Positions 22,744-31,305 of a stretch of 32,212 bases of DNA are shown one piece after another. This stretch comes from Thermococcus sp. GTDB lineage: Archaea > Methanobacteriota_B > Thermococci > Thermococcales > Thermococcaceae. The notes beneath the pieces are model-generated. The model saw only the letters and a list, made by a program, of their open reading frames with translations. It was not told the origin of the DNA and made no database searches. The position numbers and the translations under genes were made by a program. The stretch covers positions 1 through 32,212 of the forward strand of contig JALVWX010000148.1 in the NCBI GenBank assembly GCA_027023165.1, given 5' to 3'. Numbering within the stretch: position 1 is the first letter of the stretch; each line of letters begins with the position of its first letter.

Positions 22744-23418
22744 TCACTTGTTCATCATGAGCCTTATCCTCTCGGCGGCATCCTTCGCCTTATCGGAGAT
22801 GTTGCTGAGCGTTCTCGCTATGTTAAGGATGCAGAACCCGTCGCCCCAGCTCAGCTCCCCGTCCATTGCCAGAACCTTCCTCATCAGTTCGGTGTCGAGG
22901 CCGTCTATTTTGCTCTCCACGCTCTCGATCTCGTGGATTATCCTGTATTCCTCATCTATCTCCTTCTCCGCAAAGCCGCTCTCTATGACCCTGTCCATCT
23001 GGACGATGGCCTCGTGGACGAGCTTCGCGGCCTTTATGCTCTCCACGCCCATCTGGATTATGAGGGATTTAATCTCGTCCGGAACGGTTCCGGGCCGCTT
23101 TATGAGGAGCCACTTGGCGGTGTCCTCGGCCGCATCCGCCACCTTGTCCTGCATGTGGAGGTAGATGAGAACGTCCTCCCTCGCGACGGCCATCATGAGC
23201 CTTGAGCTGAGCGAATCGCGGATTTCCTCCTTTATCCTGTCGGCTACATCCTCAAGCCTGTCCACCTCGACCGCTAGTCTTTTCATCTCCTCGCAGTCTC
23301 CTCTCTCCCAGGCGCGGAGCGCTTTCTCAAGGGTCTCAACCGTGCTGAGAACCACCTCGGAGTGCTTTATGAGGGGCTTAAACGGGCTTTTGGCGAAGAG
23401 CTTGTTCCACACCTGCAT
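22744..23418 (-). CDS. DUF47 / PhoU-like protein, PiT accessory
   Basis: This 224-residue all-helical protein is of the TIGR00153/DUF47 family, distant relatives of PhoU that sit beside PiT phosphate transporters and are thought to control them. The features are two three-helix bundles with the metal-binding-type acidic repeats (EVDRLEDVADRIKEEIRD, and EIESVESKIDGLDTELMRK). A conserved LHMQDKVADAAEDTAKWL and a closing LNIARTLSNISDKAKDAAERIR are also present. It starts 4 bases after the PiT gene, so the pair is an operon. Confidence 0.9.
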   Translation of the reverse strand: MQVWNKLFAKSPFKPLIKHSEVVLSTVETLEKALRAWERGDCEEMKRLAVEVDRLEDVADRIKEEIRDSLSSRLMMAVAREDVLIYLHMQDKVADAAEDTAKWLLIKRPGTVPDEIKSLIIQMGVESIKAAKLVHEAIVQMDRVIESGFAEKEIDEEYRIIHEIESVESKIDGLDTELMRKVLAMDGELSWGDGFCILNIARTLSNISDKAKDAAERIRLMMNK

Positions 23419-23422
23419 ATCA

Positions 23423-24634
23423 TCACCCCGCTAACATCAGAGCCTTGAATATAACCGCGCTGATTAAACCGGCCACAGGGACGGTGACGAACCAGGAGAT
23501 TATTATGTCCCTCACGATGTCCTTGTTTATTGCCTTTACTCCCCTGGCGAGGCCTATCCCTATCACCGCCCCAACCACAACGTGGGTCGTCGAAATCGGC
23601 AGTCCGAGCCAGCTCGCTATCAGGACCACCGTTGCGGCGGAGAAGTCGATGGTGAAGCCGCGCGTGTTCGTCAGCTCGGTTATCCTCTTTCCAACCGTCT
23701 CCATGACGCGGTAGCCGTAGGTGGCAACGCCGACCGCTATTCCCAGGCCTCCAAGGGCGAGTATCCACCTCGGAACGGGCACCTTCATTCCAGCTATCCC
23801 CATGCTCGCCACAGCGTAGACCGCCGCCACCGGTCCTATTGCGTTTGCCACGTCGTTGGCACCGTGGGCCAGAGCCACGTAACCTGAGGTGACGACCTGA
23901 ACCCTTCTGAAGATTGACTCCACCCCTATGAGGGGGTCGCTTATCGGGAAGCGAAGCTTAATAAGGGCGTATGTGATGAAGAAGACCGCTATTCCGGCAG
24001 GTATGCCGTAGAGAACGACGCCGGTTCCGAGGTTCTTCCCGTGGAGAACTTTGATGTAGAACATCGTTCCAATGACCACGAACGCCAGTCCTATCCAGAA
24101 GGGCGACCAGAGGCGGGCGCTTCTCACTGGGTTTTTCCTCTCGAAGATGCTCTTTGTCAGGGCCTTGAAGATGAAGTATGCCATTATAGCTCCAATTATC
24201 GGGGAGAGGATCCAGCTCAGGACGACCTGGGTCATCTTGCTCCAGTTGACTATTGCCGTTCCCGCGTAGACCATGCCGTAACCGACTATTCCTCCTATTA
24301 TCGAGTGGGTTGTCGATACCGGGAGGCCGAAGTTTGTGGCTATGACGAGCCATATCGTTGCCGCCAGAAGTGCCGCTATGGAGCCGTAGATGAGAACCGT
24401 GGGGTCGGTTATCCTCGTTGGGTCGAGGATTCCCTTCCTTATTGTCTCTGTGACGCTCTTTCCGAAGAAGTAGGCGCCGGTGAACTCAAGTATTCCCGCT
24501 ATGATGACGGCCTGCTTCGGCGTTATCGCCCTCGCGCCGACGGCGGTGCTCATCGAGTTGGCGGCATCGTTCGCTCCTATCGCCCAGGCCATGGTGAAAC
24601 CGAGGATTATCGTTATGAGAAGCCAGGGGTCCAT
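23423..24634 (-). CDS. Inorganic phosphate transporter, PiT family
   Basis: This 403-residue membrane protein has about ten to eleven helices. It carries phosphate in with a cation. Both inverted halves bear the family signature: GANDAANSMSTAVGAR near the N-terminus and HGANDVANAIGPVAAVY in the second half, each followed by SxxHxxxG-type motifs (GLPVSTTHSIIGGIVG and GLPISTTHVVVGAVIG). The ATG at 24634 is preferred over GTG at 24643 because the ribosome site CTGGTGA overlaps that GTG. It is transcribed with the DUF47 gene from the TATA box at 24663-24675. Confidence 0.93.
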   Translation of the reverse strand: MDPWLLITIILGFTMAWAIGANDAANSMSTAVGARAITPKQAVIIAGILEFTGAYFFGKSVTETIRKGILDPTRITDPTVLIYGSIAALLAATIWLVIATNFGLPVSTTHSIIGGIVGYGMVYAGTAIVNWSKMTQVVLSWILSPIIGAIMAYFIFKALTKSIFERKNPVRSARLWSPFWIGLAFVVIGTMFYIKVLHGKNLGTGVVLYGIPAGIAVFFITYALIKLRFPISDPLIGVESIFRRVQVVTSGYVALAHGANDVANAIGPVAAVYAVASMGIAGMKVPVPRWILALGGLGIAVGVATYGYRVMETVGKRITELTNTRGFTIDFSAATVVLIASWLGLPISTTHVVVGAVIGIGLARGVKAINKDIVRDIIISWFVTVPVAGLISAVIFKALMLAG

Positions 24635-24662
24635 GGCGTTCACCAGAAATGGGTAAGGGACG

Positions 24663-24714
24663 CTCTATAAATATCTTGCCGCAGTAGAATATAGTTCGAT
24701 GGATATCTCTATAT
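24663..24714 (-). promoter_or_regulatory. Promoter of the phosphate transporter operon, with possible operator
   Basis: Minus-strand GATATTTATAGAG (24663-24675) is the TATA box. Further upstream (24689-24714) the arms ATATAG and CTATAT, 14 bases apart, form an inverted repeat around GGATATC. It is a candidate activator or repressor site for phosphate control; no thermococcal phosphate operator is known to me to compare with. Confidence 0.4.
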
Positions 24715-24742
24715 AGACATAAATAGTGAGAAGAAAGGGGCC

Positions 24743-26383
24743 TCACGGCGAGACCTTAACCACCTTTATGCCTATCCTACCGTCCGGTCCCATAGTCAGG
24801 ATAACGAAGTGGTGGAAGCCGCCCTCGTTCGGCGGGGCGTAGAGCGGGGCACCGCCACCGCCCGTTATTATGAAGTGAACCCCCTCGTAGGTTCCGTTCC
24901 AGTAGAGGTGAATGTGGCTGAAGATTCCGAAGGCGTTGTATTCCTTCATGAGCTTGAGGAGCCTCTGCGCGCTCTGCTCGTTCATCGCGTGGTCGTCCCC
25001 TCCGGGTCTCGGGTCGTAGGGCGGCGCGTGCATAACTATGACCGGCCTCTCGCCGCGTTCTCTGGCCATCTCAAGCTGCCTCTGGATCCAGGCAAACTGC
25101 TCGTCGCTCAGCCTGTAGTTGTTCATGACGTCGTTGGCGAAGATGTAGCGGTAGCCGCCGAGGCTGAAGGCGTAGTCGGTCGGTCCGAAGAGGCGGTGGA
25201 ATATGCTTATACCGTCGCCCTGATACTCATGGTTGCCAGCCGCTATGAAGATGGGCTTGTTCCACTTCCAGACCTTCAGCAGGGCCGCCCACTGCTCAAC
25301 GGTTCCCGTGTAGACGAGGTCGCCGCCGTCTATGACGAAGGCGCCATTCTCCTCGTTGATGTCCTTCATTATCTTGAGGAACACCTCGGGCGGCTTGGTT
25401 CCGCTCGCCGGCCTGTGGTCACCGAAAGCGAGAACGGTGTAGTTGCTCACGTTCTTCGCAACTATCGAAAAGCTCGACTCGTTCGTCGTGAACTCCACCG
25501 TTGTGTTGTCGAGGACTTTGGCGTTCTCCGGGAGGACCATCAGCTTCGGGTTGATGTTCTCGAGGACGTAGGTCAGCTTTGCCCCGCTGGGGTTCTCAAC
25601 CTTGACGCTCACGTTGAAGCCGAGGGCGTGGATGTGAACCGTTGAGCCGTTTACGAGCCTTATGAAGCCCCCGCTGACTGTGACGTTCTCGCCGTCCACA
25701 ACGCGCCAGTAGTAGATGAACGGCTCGACCGTGCTGAATGGTTCAACCGTCCAGTGCTCCCCCTTGTCGGGCAGACCGTTCCAGTCGTTGTCACCTATTA
25801 CCTTCAGAACGACACCCTCGAACTGACCGCGCCGGACGACGTCTCCAGCTGGAACCTTCGCACCGTTCTTGAGCTTCATGGCGTAATCGACGGCCGCTCC
25901 GGCGCCGGCTTTGCTAAGCCCCGTGAAGACGACGTAGGCCTTTCCGTCCCTGTTGAAGGCCGCCATCACGCCCTTGTCCGCTCCAACGAACTCGAAGCCC
26001 ATCTTGTAGACGATGTAGCCGAAGTAGTCGCGAACGGTTATCACTATCGGCTTGCCCCTGAGGAGGGGCCTCGCGTCAGCCGGTGAGAGTATCGCCACGC
26101 CCCCCTTGTACTCGCTCGCGGGGAGTATCTTGGCGTTGGGGAAGTAGTGCTTGGCTATGTCCTCGTAGCCTTTGCTGACGTAGACGATGGAGGTATCCGC
26201 GAGCTTCGCCCAGTTCTCCAAAACCTGCCCCTTTCCATAGGCGCTGAAGTCTATTCCCCCGCTTGGGGTTGAGGTGGTTGCCGCTGGAGACGTCGACGTT
26301 CCCGTTCCGCTCCCGCCGGAGCCTACGCAGCCCGCCGCGAGAACAACGAGGGCGAGCAGAACTGCCAGTGCGTACTTTCTCAT
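24743..26383 (-). CDS. Secreted lipoprotein metallophosphoesterase (calcineurin-like)
   Basis: This protein has about 546 residues from the ATG at 26383 (GGTGA just upstream; GTG at 26392 is less likely). A signal peptide ends in the lipobox LAAGC, followed by a Gly/Ser/Thr-rich tether, so the enzyme faces outside. An N-terminal half of about 290 residues has no motif I know (it contains DNDWNGLPDKGEHW, which could bind calcium). The phosphoesterase domain then shows all dimetal motifs in order: FGDHR, GGDLVYTG, AGNHEYQ, VMHAPPYD and FSHIHLYWNG. Substrates may be phosphate esters or nucleotides. Lying next to the phosphate transporter operon, it may supply phosphate for uptake, but it has its own promoter (TATA at about 26411-26423). 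Confidence 0.85.
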   Translation of the reverse strand: MRKYALAVLLALVVLAAGCVGSGGSGTGTSTSPAATTSTPSGGIDFSAYGKGQVLENWAKLADTSIVYVSKGYEDIAKHYFPNAKILPASEYKGGVAILSPADARPLLRGKPIVITVRDYFGYIVYKMGFEFVGADKGVMAAFNRDGKAYVVFTGLSKAGAGAAVDYAMKLKNGAKVPAGDVVRRGQFEGVVLKVIGDNDWNGLPDKGEHWTVEPFSTVEPFIYYWRVVDGENVTVSGGFIRLVNGSTVHIHALGFNVSVKVENPSGAKLTYVLENINPKLMVLPENAKVLDNTTVEFTTNESSFSIVAKNVSNYTVLAFGDHRPASGTKPPEVFLKIMKDINEENGAFVIDGGDLVYTGTVEQWAALLKVWKWNKPIFIAAGNHEYQGDGISIFHRLFGPTDYAFSLGGYRYIFANDVMNNYRLSDEQFAWIQRQLEMARERGERPVIVMHAPPYDPRPGGDDHAMNEQSAQRLLKLMKEYNAFGIFSHIHLYWNGTYEGVHFIITGGGGAPLYAPPNEGGFHHFVILTMGPDGRIGIKVVKVSP

Positions 26384-26448
26384 GCCCTTCACCGGAGTGA
26401 GTTGGGTGGTTTCCTTAAAGCCTTTTGCAGTTGCCCGCGGTTTCCAAA

Positions 26449-26461
26449 TGCCTTTTAAGAT
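26449..26461 (+). promoter_or_regulatory. Promoter of the TldD/PmbA-family gene
   Basis: GCCTTTTAAGATG contains a TATA box predicting transcription near 26480, with CCGGTGAG (26478-26485) before the ATG at 26489. The divergent phosphoesterase has its own box at 26411-26423, so this pair does not share one. Confidence 0.55.
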
Positions 26462-26488
26462 GCCCCCTCAACTTCGGCCGGTGAGAAC

Positions 26489-27766
26489 ATGCTCGACGAA
26501 CTCATCGAACTTCTTGAGAGACGGGACGTTGAGTGGGAGGTTTACTGGGAAGTTGGTAGAGGCGGCTCCTTCAGGATAGAGCACGAGAGCCTTGAGCGCT
26601 CCCAGCGTAAGTTCTACTCAGGAATTGGCCTCAGAATTGGCTACGAGGGCATGCAGGGATTTTCCTACATAACGGGGATGGGTCACAGCCGGGAAGAACT
26701 CGAGAGGTTCGTCGACAGGACGGTAAAGCTCGCCAGGGTTAGTGAGGTCCCCTTCAGGGGGTTTCCTGAACCTGGGAGGCCGGCCGATGTTAAGGGCATC
26801 TACGACAGGAGAGTTGAGGAGATACCCTTTGAGGAAGCCCACACCCTGGCCAGTAACTTCGCCGGGTTGATGGCCGACCTCAAGGGCGATGCCACACTCT
26901 CCGGCTCAATATCCCTCGGCTTCAACCGCTATGGCGTCGTCAACTCGAACGGGGTTGAGCTTGAGGGCCGCTCCACGGGCATGGGCGTCTCTGTCTACGC
27001 CGTCCTTGGGAGGGGAACAGGCTCCTATTACCAGACCTACCGCTCGCTCCAGCAGCCTGAGGAACTCGAAAAAGGCGTCCATGAGGCCCTCCGCGATGCA
27101 GAGCTTAGCGCGAGGGCGAGGCCGATTAATGGCCACTCCGGGGAAATTCTATTCGAGCCAGAGGCCTTCCGCTCCATCCTTGAAACCCTCTTGGAGAACC
27201 TCTTCGGCGATAGCGTCTACTTCCGGAGGAGCAGGTTCTCATCGCTTGGTGAAGATGTGGGGAGCGAGCGCCTCACCATCGTCGACGATGCGACCCTTCC
27301 AGCCGGCTCCGGGAGCTATCCCTTTGACGGCGAGGGTGTTCCGGGTCAGAGGACGGTTCTGATTGAAAACGGCGTTCTCAAATCGTTCCTCTTCGACCAC
27401 ACTTACGCCTCCTTCCTCGGCATGGAGAGCACGGGAAACGCGGTCAGGGACTTCAGGACGAAACCGCACATAGGGACGAGCAACCTCGTCGTTGAACCCG
27501 GTAGGGAATCACTGGAGGACTTCGAGGGGGTTGTCATCAAGGAGGTATTCGGCGAGCACACTGCCAACCCGGTAAGCGGGGACTTCTCCCTGGCGGTGGG
27601 GCTGGGCTACGCCGTTGAGAACGGTGAAGTTAGGCCGTTCCGTGACAACATGCTTTCCGGAAACATCTTTGAACTTTTGAAGTCCATAACTGCCGTTGGA
27701 AGGAAACCCGTCCGCTTGGGGGGCTTTGTTTCCCCCCGCGTCCTTTCCATGGCCAGGGTTGTCTAA
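26489..27766 (+). CDS. TldD/PmbA family protein, PmbA-like subunit
   Basis: This 425-residue protein is homologous to PmbA/TldE, the non-metal subunit that forms the TldD-TldE protease, which degrades or trims peptides inside the barrel. The typical features are an N-terminal domain with the RIEHESLERSQRKFYSGIGLRIG block, and a C-terminal beta-sandwich with DDATLPAGSGSYPFDGEGVPGQRTVLIENGVLKSFLFD and SNLVVEPG. No HExxxH zinc motif is present anywhere, which places it with the PmbA/TldE side rather than TldD. A TldD partner is not in this window. In other systems the pair matures peptide antibiotics and degrades small unfolded peptides. It stands alone with its own promoter. Confidence 0.88.
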   Translation: MLDELIELLERRDVEWEVYWEVGRGGSFRIEHESLERSQRKFYSGIGLRIGYEGMQGFSYITGMGHSREELERFVDRTVKLARVSEVPFRGFPEPGRPADVKGIYDRRVEEIPFEEAHTLASNFAGLMADLKGDATLSGSISLGFNRYGVVNSNGVELEGRSTGMGVSVYAVLGRGTGSYYQTYRSLQQPEELEKGVHEALRDAELSARARPINGHSGEILFEPEAFRSILETLLENLFGDSVYFRRSRFSSLGEDVGSERLTIVDDATLPAGSGSYPFDGEGVPGQRTVLIENGVLKSFLFDHTYASFLGMESTGNAVRDFRTKPHIGTSNLVVEPGRESLEDFEGVVIKEVFGEHTANPVSGDFSLAVGLGYAVENGEVRPFRDNMLSGNIFELLKSITAVGRKPVRLGGFVSPRVLSMARVV

Positions 27767-27818
27767 CCCTCGCTAATTTTTTATATTGGAGAGCTTAATT
27801 ATTCATGGGTGATGGTGG

Positions 27819-28463
27819 ATGGTCATAAAAGATGTCTTCGACCTGTTCTCGTATCTCGTTCCCGGTGAGACGGTTCTGGTTGAGTATCCCTCCGAGTTTC
27901 CGGTTGAGGTCCTCTTCTCAAAGCTCCTCGCGTGGGCGGAGGAGAGGGGCATTCCGGTCGTTATTGACGATGTGCTCGATACCTTTCCCCAGTACCTCTC
28001 GCGGCTGGAGTTTAAGCCCGTTGACGTTGAAAAAATCTCCTCGGTTCCGGTCATAAAGATAGGCGGCCGCTGGAAGGCCGGGAACGTGGTCGGGAGCGTT
28101 GACGTCGACAAGCACTCCCTCGACACCAAGTACTACGAGAAGATCTACGTCAAGACCTCGGGGGGCAAGTTCGTCCTCAATCCCGTTTTGGGGTTCTACA
28201 AGTTCTTTCTGAGCCTTCAGGGCAGGGAGCTTCTCCGTCTCGTACGGAACATCTCAACCTTCGTCGGGAGAAAGGACCGCATTGCGGTTTACTTCATTAA
28301 CACGGACGTTGTTAAAAGCGACCCCTCCTGTGGGGGCTATTACGTCTTCAGGGAAATCTCCACGACCGTTGTTTCCATTGAGCACTCCGGTGATGGCTAC
28401 ATCGGCAGGGTTCCAAAGGCAGCGGACGACAGGATCATAGGTGCCAAAATCCCTCTGCCGTGA
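27819..28463 (+). CDS. DUF257 family protein, single domain
   Basis: The 214-residue product is a paralogue of each half of the protein at 3615. It starts DVFDLFSYLVPGETVLVEYPSEFP, with IPVVIDDVLDTFPQYLSRL, then VIKIGGRWKAGNVVGSVDV, matching VRLGNIIGEV and VIKVGGR in the longer protein. The C-terminal part has hydrophobic strands (RIAVYFINTDVV, TTVVSIEHS). There is no signal peptide or membrane helix. The ATG at 27819 is preceded by GGTGATGGTGG, with a TATA box at about 27778-27788. It lies just before the amylase, but that gene has its own promoter and operator, so a shared role is not implied. The function is unknown. Confidence 0.8.
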   Translation: MVIKDVFDLFSYLVPGETVLVEYPSEFPVEVLFSKLLAWAEERGIPVVIDDVLDTFPQYLSRLEFKPVDVEKISSVPVIKIGGRWKAGNVVGSVDVDKHSLDTKYYEKIYVKTSGGKFVLNPVLGFYKFFLSLQGRELLRLVRNISTFVGRKDRIAVYFINTDVVKSDPSCGGYYVFREISTTVVSIEHSGDGYIGRVPKAADDRIIGAKIPLP

Positions 28464-28464
28464 G

Positions 28465-28473
28465 GTTTATAAG
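28465..28473 (+). promoter_or_regulatory. TATA box of the amylase/CGTase-like gene
   Basis: GTTTATAAG with GA-rich sequence before it predicts transcription near 28497, about 8 bases before the TTG start at 28505. Confidence 0.65.
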
Positions 28474-28483
28474 TTCCCTTCTT

Positions 28484-28500
28484 TATCACCTCTGGTGATA
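28484..28500 (+). promoter_or_regulatory. Thermococcales glycolytic motif (TGM) operator
   Basis: TATCACCTCTGGTGATA is an exact match to TATCAC-N5-GTGATA, the established binding site of the TrmB-like regulator Tgr/TrmBL1. It lies downstream of the TATA box and over the predicted transcription start, the position at which this regulator represses sugar-catabolic genes until maltodextrin is present. Its right arm doubles as the ribosome site GGTGAT. Confidence 0.88.
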
Positions 28501-28504
28501 CGAG

Positions 28505-30688
28505 TTGAGACGGGGCTTGAGTATAATAACCCTGCTGTTTGCTTTACTGCTCCTCCTGTCCCCACTGGCGTCTGCATATACCTACATGGTTCCCGAGAGG
28601 GGCGTAATCTACCAGGTTATGGTCGACAGGTTCTACGATGGCAATCAGAGCAACAACTGGCCGTTCTATGATCCGAGCCACAGGAACTACCGCCTCTACT
28701 GGGGCGGCGACCTTGAGGGTCTCATCGAGAAGCTCGACTACATCAAAAGCCTCGGCGTCTCAATGATATGGGTCTCCCCGCTGGACGACAACATCAACAG
28801 GATGGCCTCGGGAAGCGCTCCCTACCACGGCTACTGGACGAGGGACTACAGGCGAATAGAGGAGCACTTCGGGGACTGGGGGGACTTCAGGCGTCTGACC
28901 GAGGAGGCGAGAAAGAGAGGAATCTGCGTTATAGTTGACTACGTGCCCAACCACTCGAATCCCGCAACTGACGGCGAGTTCGGCTCCCTCTATGACAACG
29001 GGACGAAGGTGACCGACTACTACGCCGACGCCAAGAATGCAAAGCTCAACCCCTACACTGGAAGCAGGGAGGCGATATACCACCACAACGGGGATATAAC
29101 GGAGTGGCGCGGCTTCCAGCTCAAGTACGCGAACCTCTACGGCTTGGCCGACTTCAATCAGCTCAACCCGTGGGTTGACTCGTACCTCACTGAAGGGGCT
29201 AGACTCTTCGTCGAGAACGGCGCTTGCGGCTTCAGGATAGATGCAGCTAAGCACATGGACCTCGGCTGGCTTGAAACCTTTTACCTCCGCCTCTACGCGG
29301 AGAGGCCGCTCTTCATCTACGGCGAGTACTACGTCCTCTCCACTGACAGAACCGCGGATCTCTACGACTTCTACCGCTACTCCAACGTCTCACCCCTCCT
29401 CGGAATTCCCATCCGGAGCGATATGGCGCGCACCTTCGCCTTCCTCGGCAGTCTGAAGGACCTCTCGAAGGAGCTTTCCGCATACTACTCCCTCTTCACC
29501 TACCCGAACAAGCAGGTGAACTTCCTCGACAGCCACGATCTGGTCCGCTTCCTCAACATGGCCGACAGGAAGGACAAGGTGGAGCGCTTCCACATGGCCC
29601 TCGCTTTGACGATGACGCTCCCGGGAATCCCCGTCATCTACTACGGCGACGAGAGCTACCTCGTGAGCAGGGACGGGAAGGGTGACCCCTACAACAGGCC
29701 GATGATGGTCTTTAACAACACCACCGAGGCGGCGCGCATCATTAGAACCCTCTCGGAGCTTAGGAAGACCAACGACGCTTTGGCATTTGGGGACTTCAGG
29801 ACTGTTTACGCTGACTACTCCACCTGGGCCTTTGAGAGGACCTTTGGAACCCACAGGCTTCTTGTTATCATGAACAAAGGTTCCCCAAGGAACCTCACCC
29901 TGAGCCTCGACTGGTCGGACGGGGTTTACCGTGATGTCCTCTACAATGCCGAGATGGCTGTAAAGGATGGGAAGGCCACGCTGACTCTCCAGAAGGACGG
30001 CTTCTACGTCTTCCACATCGAGCGCCCGCAGGAGAGGCCGCTCATCGGTTCTCTAACCCCTTACACTGCCCGGCCTGGCCAGGAGGTGCTCATCGGAGGT
30101 GCTGGCTTCGGGAATGGTGGGATGGTATTCATCGGTGGCGAGGAAGCGGAAGTGCTCTCCTGGAACTCCACGGCAATACTCGTCCGCGTTCCGGAAGTTG
30201 AAACCTATTCCGCATGGGTGAACGTCACGGTCGAAAGCGGGGGGAAGAGAAGCAACCCGGCGAAGCTCCGCTATTACTCGGGGAACGACGTTCCCGCGCT
30301 GGTCGTAATCAATGGGACGAACCTGACTGGCCAGCTGTGGATAAGGGGCAACATCTCCGAGCTTTCCGAGCCGAGGCCGCTCCTGAGGTCCTCGAGGGGT
30401 TACTACTTCACCGTTGTCCCGCTCCCGAAGGGGACGGCCTTCTCGGTCAGGCTCTACCGCGGTCTGCCTTGGGAAAAGCTCGAACCTCTGAACGTCACCC
30501 TCTACGGGGTTGGCAACGGAACGGTCCTCCTGGGGGCCGAACCGGAGGAACCGTCTACCACGACTTCCCCGGAGACTTCGACGGAAGCGCCTCCGGAGAA
30601 AGGATCAGAAAACGGGAAGGTTCTCTACGCCCTCTCAGCGGGTTTCGTGGTTTTGGCCCTCTGGGTGGTGTGGAGAAAGATGCGTTAA
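28505..30688 (+). CDS. Secreted, membrane-anchored GH13 amylase / cyclodextrin glucanotransferase-like enzyme
   Basis: The product has 727 residues from TTG at 28505 (GGTGAT five bases before). The order is: signal peptide (1-24, ending PLASA), GH13 barrel, beta-domain, IPT/TIG-like domain (about 513-595), a CBM20-like starch-binding region (about 600-680, LWIRGNISELSEPRPLLRS), a Ser/Thr/Pro linker (about 681-700) and a C-terminal membrane helix with basic end. Catalytic residues are Asp246 in GFRIDAAKH, Glu274 in YGEYY and Asp345 in FLDSHD; DYVPNH is region I. It acts on starch at the cell surface, making maltodextrins or cyclodextrins for uptake. Hydrolase versus transglycosylase cannot be settled by eye. 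The TGM operator ties it to maltodextrin control. Confidence 0.88.
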   Translation: MRRGLSIITLLFALLLLLSPLASAYTYMVPERGVIYQVMVDRFYDGNQSNNWPFYDPSHRNYRLYWGGDLEGLIEKLDYIKSLGVSMIWVSPLDDNINRMASGSAPYHGYWTRDYRRIEEHFGDWGDFRRLTEEARKRGICVIVDYVPNHSNPATDGEFGSLYDNGTKVTDYYADAKNAKLNPYTGSREAIYHHNGDITEWRGFQLKYANLYGLADFNQLNPWVDSYLTEGARLFVENGACGFRIDAAKHMDLGWLETFYLRLYAERPLFIYGEYYVLSTDRTADLYDFYRYSNVSPLLGIPIRSDMARTFAFLGSLKDLSKELSAYYSLFTYPNKQVNFLDSHDLVRFLNMADRKDKVERFHMALALTMTLPGIPVIYYGDESYLVSRDGKGDPYNRPMMVFNNTTEAARIIRTLSELRKTNDALAFGDFRTVYADYSTWAFERTFGTHRLLVIMNKGSPRNLTLSLDWSDGVYRDVLYNAEMAVKDGKATLTLQKDGFYVFHIERPQERPLIGSLTPYTARPGQEVLIGGAGFGNGGMVFIGGEEAEVLSWNSTAILVRVPEVETYSAWVNVTVESGGKRSNPAKLRYYSGNDVPALVVINGTNLTGQLWIRGNISELSEPRPLLRSSRGYYFTVVPLPKGTAFSVRLYRGLPWEKLEPLNVTLYGVGNGTVLLGAEPEEPSTTTSPETSTEAPPEKGSENGKVLYALSAGFVVLALWVVWRKMR

Positions 30689-31266
30689 ATCTGCTCCAAC
30701 AGCTTTTTTCTCTTTTCCTCATACTCCTCCGGGCTTATGGCACCCATATCGTAGAGTTCCTTCAGCTTCTTGAGCTTCTCAAGCGCGTCCTCCTTCGCGG
30801 CAGGCTCGTGCTCTATCAGCTCCCCTGCAGGGGCAACGCGGGTCACGAACTCCTTCGGCTTTTCAAGCGTCCACTCCTCGCTCGTCAATCCCTTATGTAC
30901 CTCTATCGAGACAGGCTCGACCGCTATGGCGTTCAGAGCATCTTTAATGGCGTTTATGGTTGCCCTCGCCTGTTCCTTGTTCATCCAGCCGAGCCTGAGC
31001 CTGAACTCGTCTTCCTGCTTGATGACGAAGTCGGAACTCATGATACCGAGCTTTACGGTGATCTTCTCGAGCTTCTGGTAGGGGATGGTCTTTATCTCAT
31101 ACCTTCCGAGTATCTTCTCGTCGAGGTAGATTATCCTCCTGTCCGTCACGATCACCCACTTCGGCTTCTCCAGGCTGACCTTCTTCTTCACGCTGTAGAG
31201 CACCTTCTCGTCCGGCTCAAGGACCTTCTCAAGTGCCCTTGGCAGCTCCTCACCTTTTCCGCCCAT
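30685..31266 (-). CDS. PH-like / SHOCT domain protein
   Basis: This 193-residue soluble protein has an N-terminal bacterial-PH-like domain of about 110 residues (YSVKKKVSLEKPKWVIVTDRRIIYLDE, with the conserved VTDRRI turn, then YEIKTIPYQKLEKITVKLG). An acidic linker (ELIEHEPAAKEDA) follows. The last 30 residues form a SHOCT motif (LKKLKELYDMGAISPEEYEEKRKKLLEQI), a short helical oligomerisation element common in prokaryotes. The role is unknown; such proteins may bind membranes or act as scaffolds. The last 4 bases overlap the end of the convergent amylase gene. Confidence 0.82.
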   Translation of the reverse strand: MGGKGEELPRALEKVLEPDEKVLYSVKKKVSLEKPKWVIVTDRRIIYLDEKILGRYEIKTIPYQKLEKITVKLGIMSSDFVIKQEDEFRLRLGWMNKEQARATINAIKDALNAIAVEPVSIEVHKGLTSEEWTLEKPKEFVTRVAPAGELIEHEPAAKEDALEKLKKLKELYDMGAISPEEYEEKRKKLLEQI

Positions 31267-31292
31267 GTTCCCACCGCTCCCAATTGGTCAGT

Positions 31293-31305
31293 GTTGTATA
31301 TTAAC
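31293..31305. promoter_or_regulatory. Shared TATA element, PH/SHOCT gene / BtpA-family gene
   Basis: GTTGTATATTAAC holds the only TATA-like sequence in the 90-base divergent gap: TATATTAA for the plus-strand gene and TTAATATACAAC for the minus-strand gene, about 27 bases before that gene's ATG. On the plus side transcription would start near 31328, giving a leader of about 30 bases that carries GGAGGAGGTG (31341-31350). Confidence 0.5.

Noticed and set aside
27767..28504. Operon between the single-domain DUF257 gene and the amylase
   Set aside because: The amylase has its own TATA box and TGM operator in the 41-base gap, so shared regulation is not supported.
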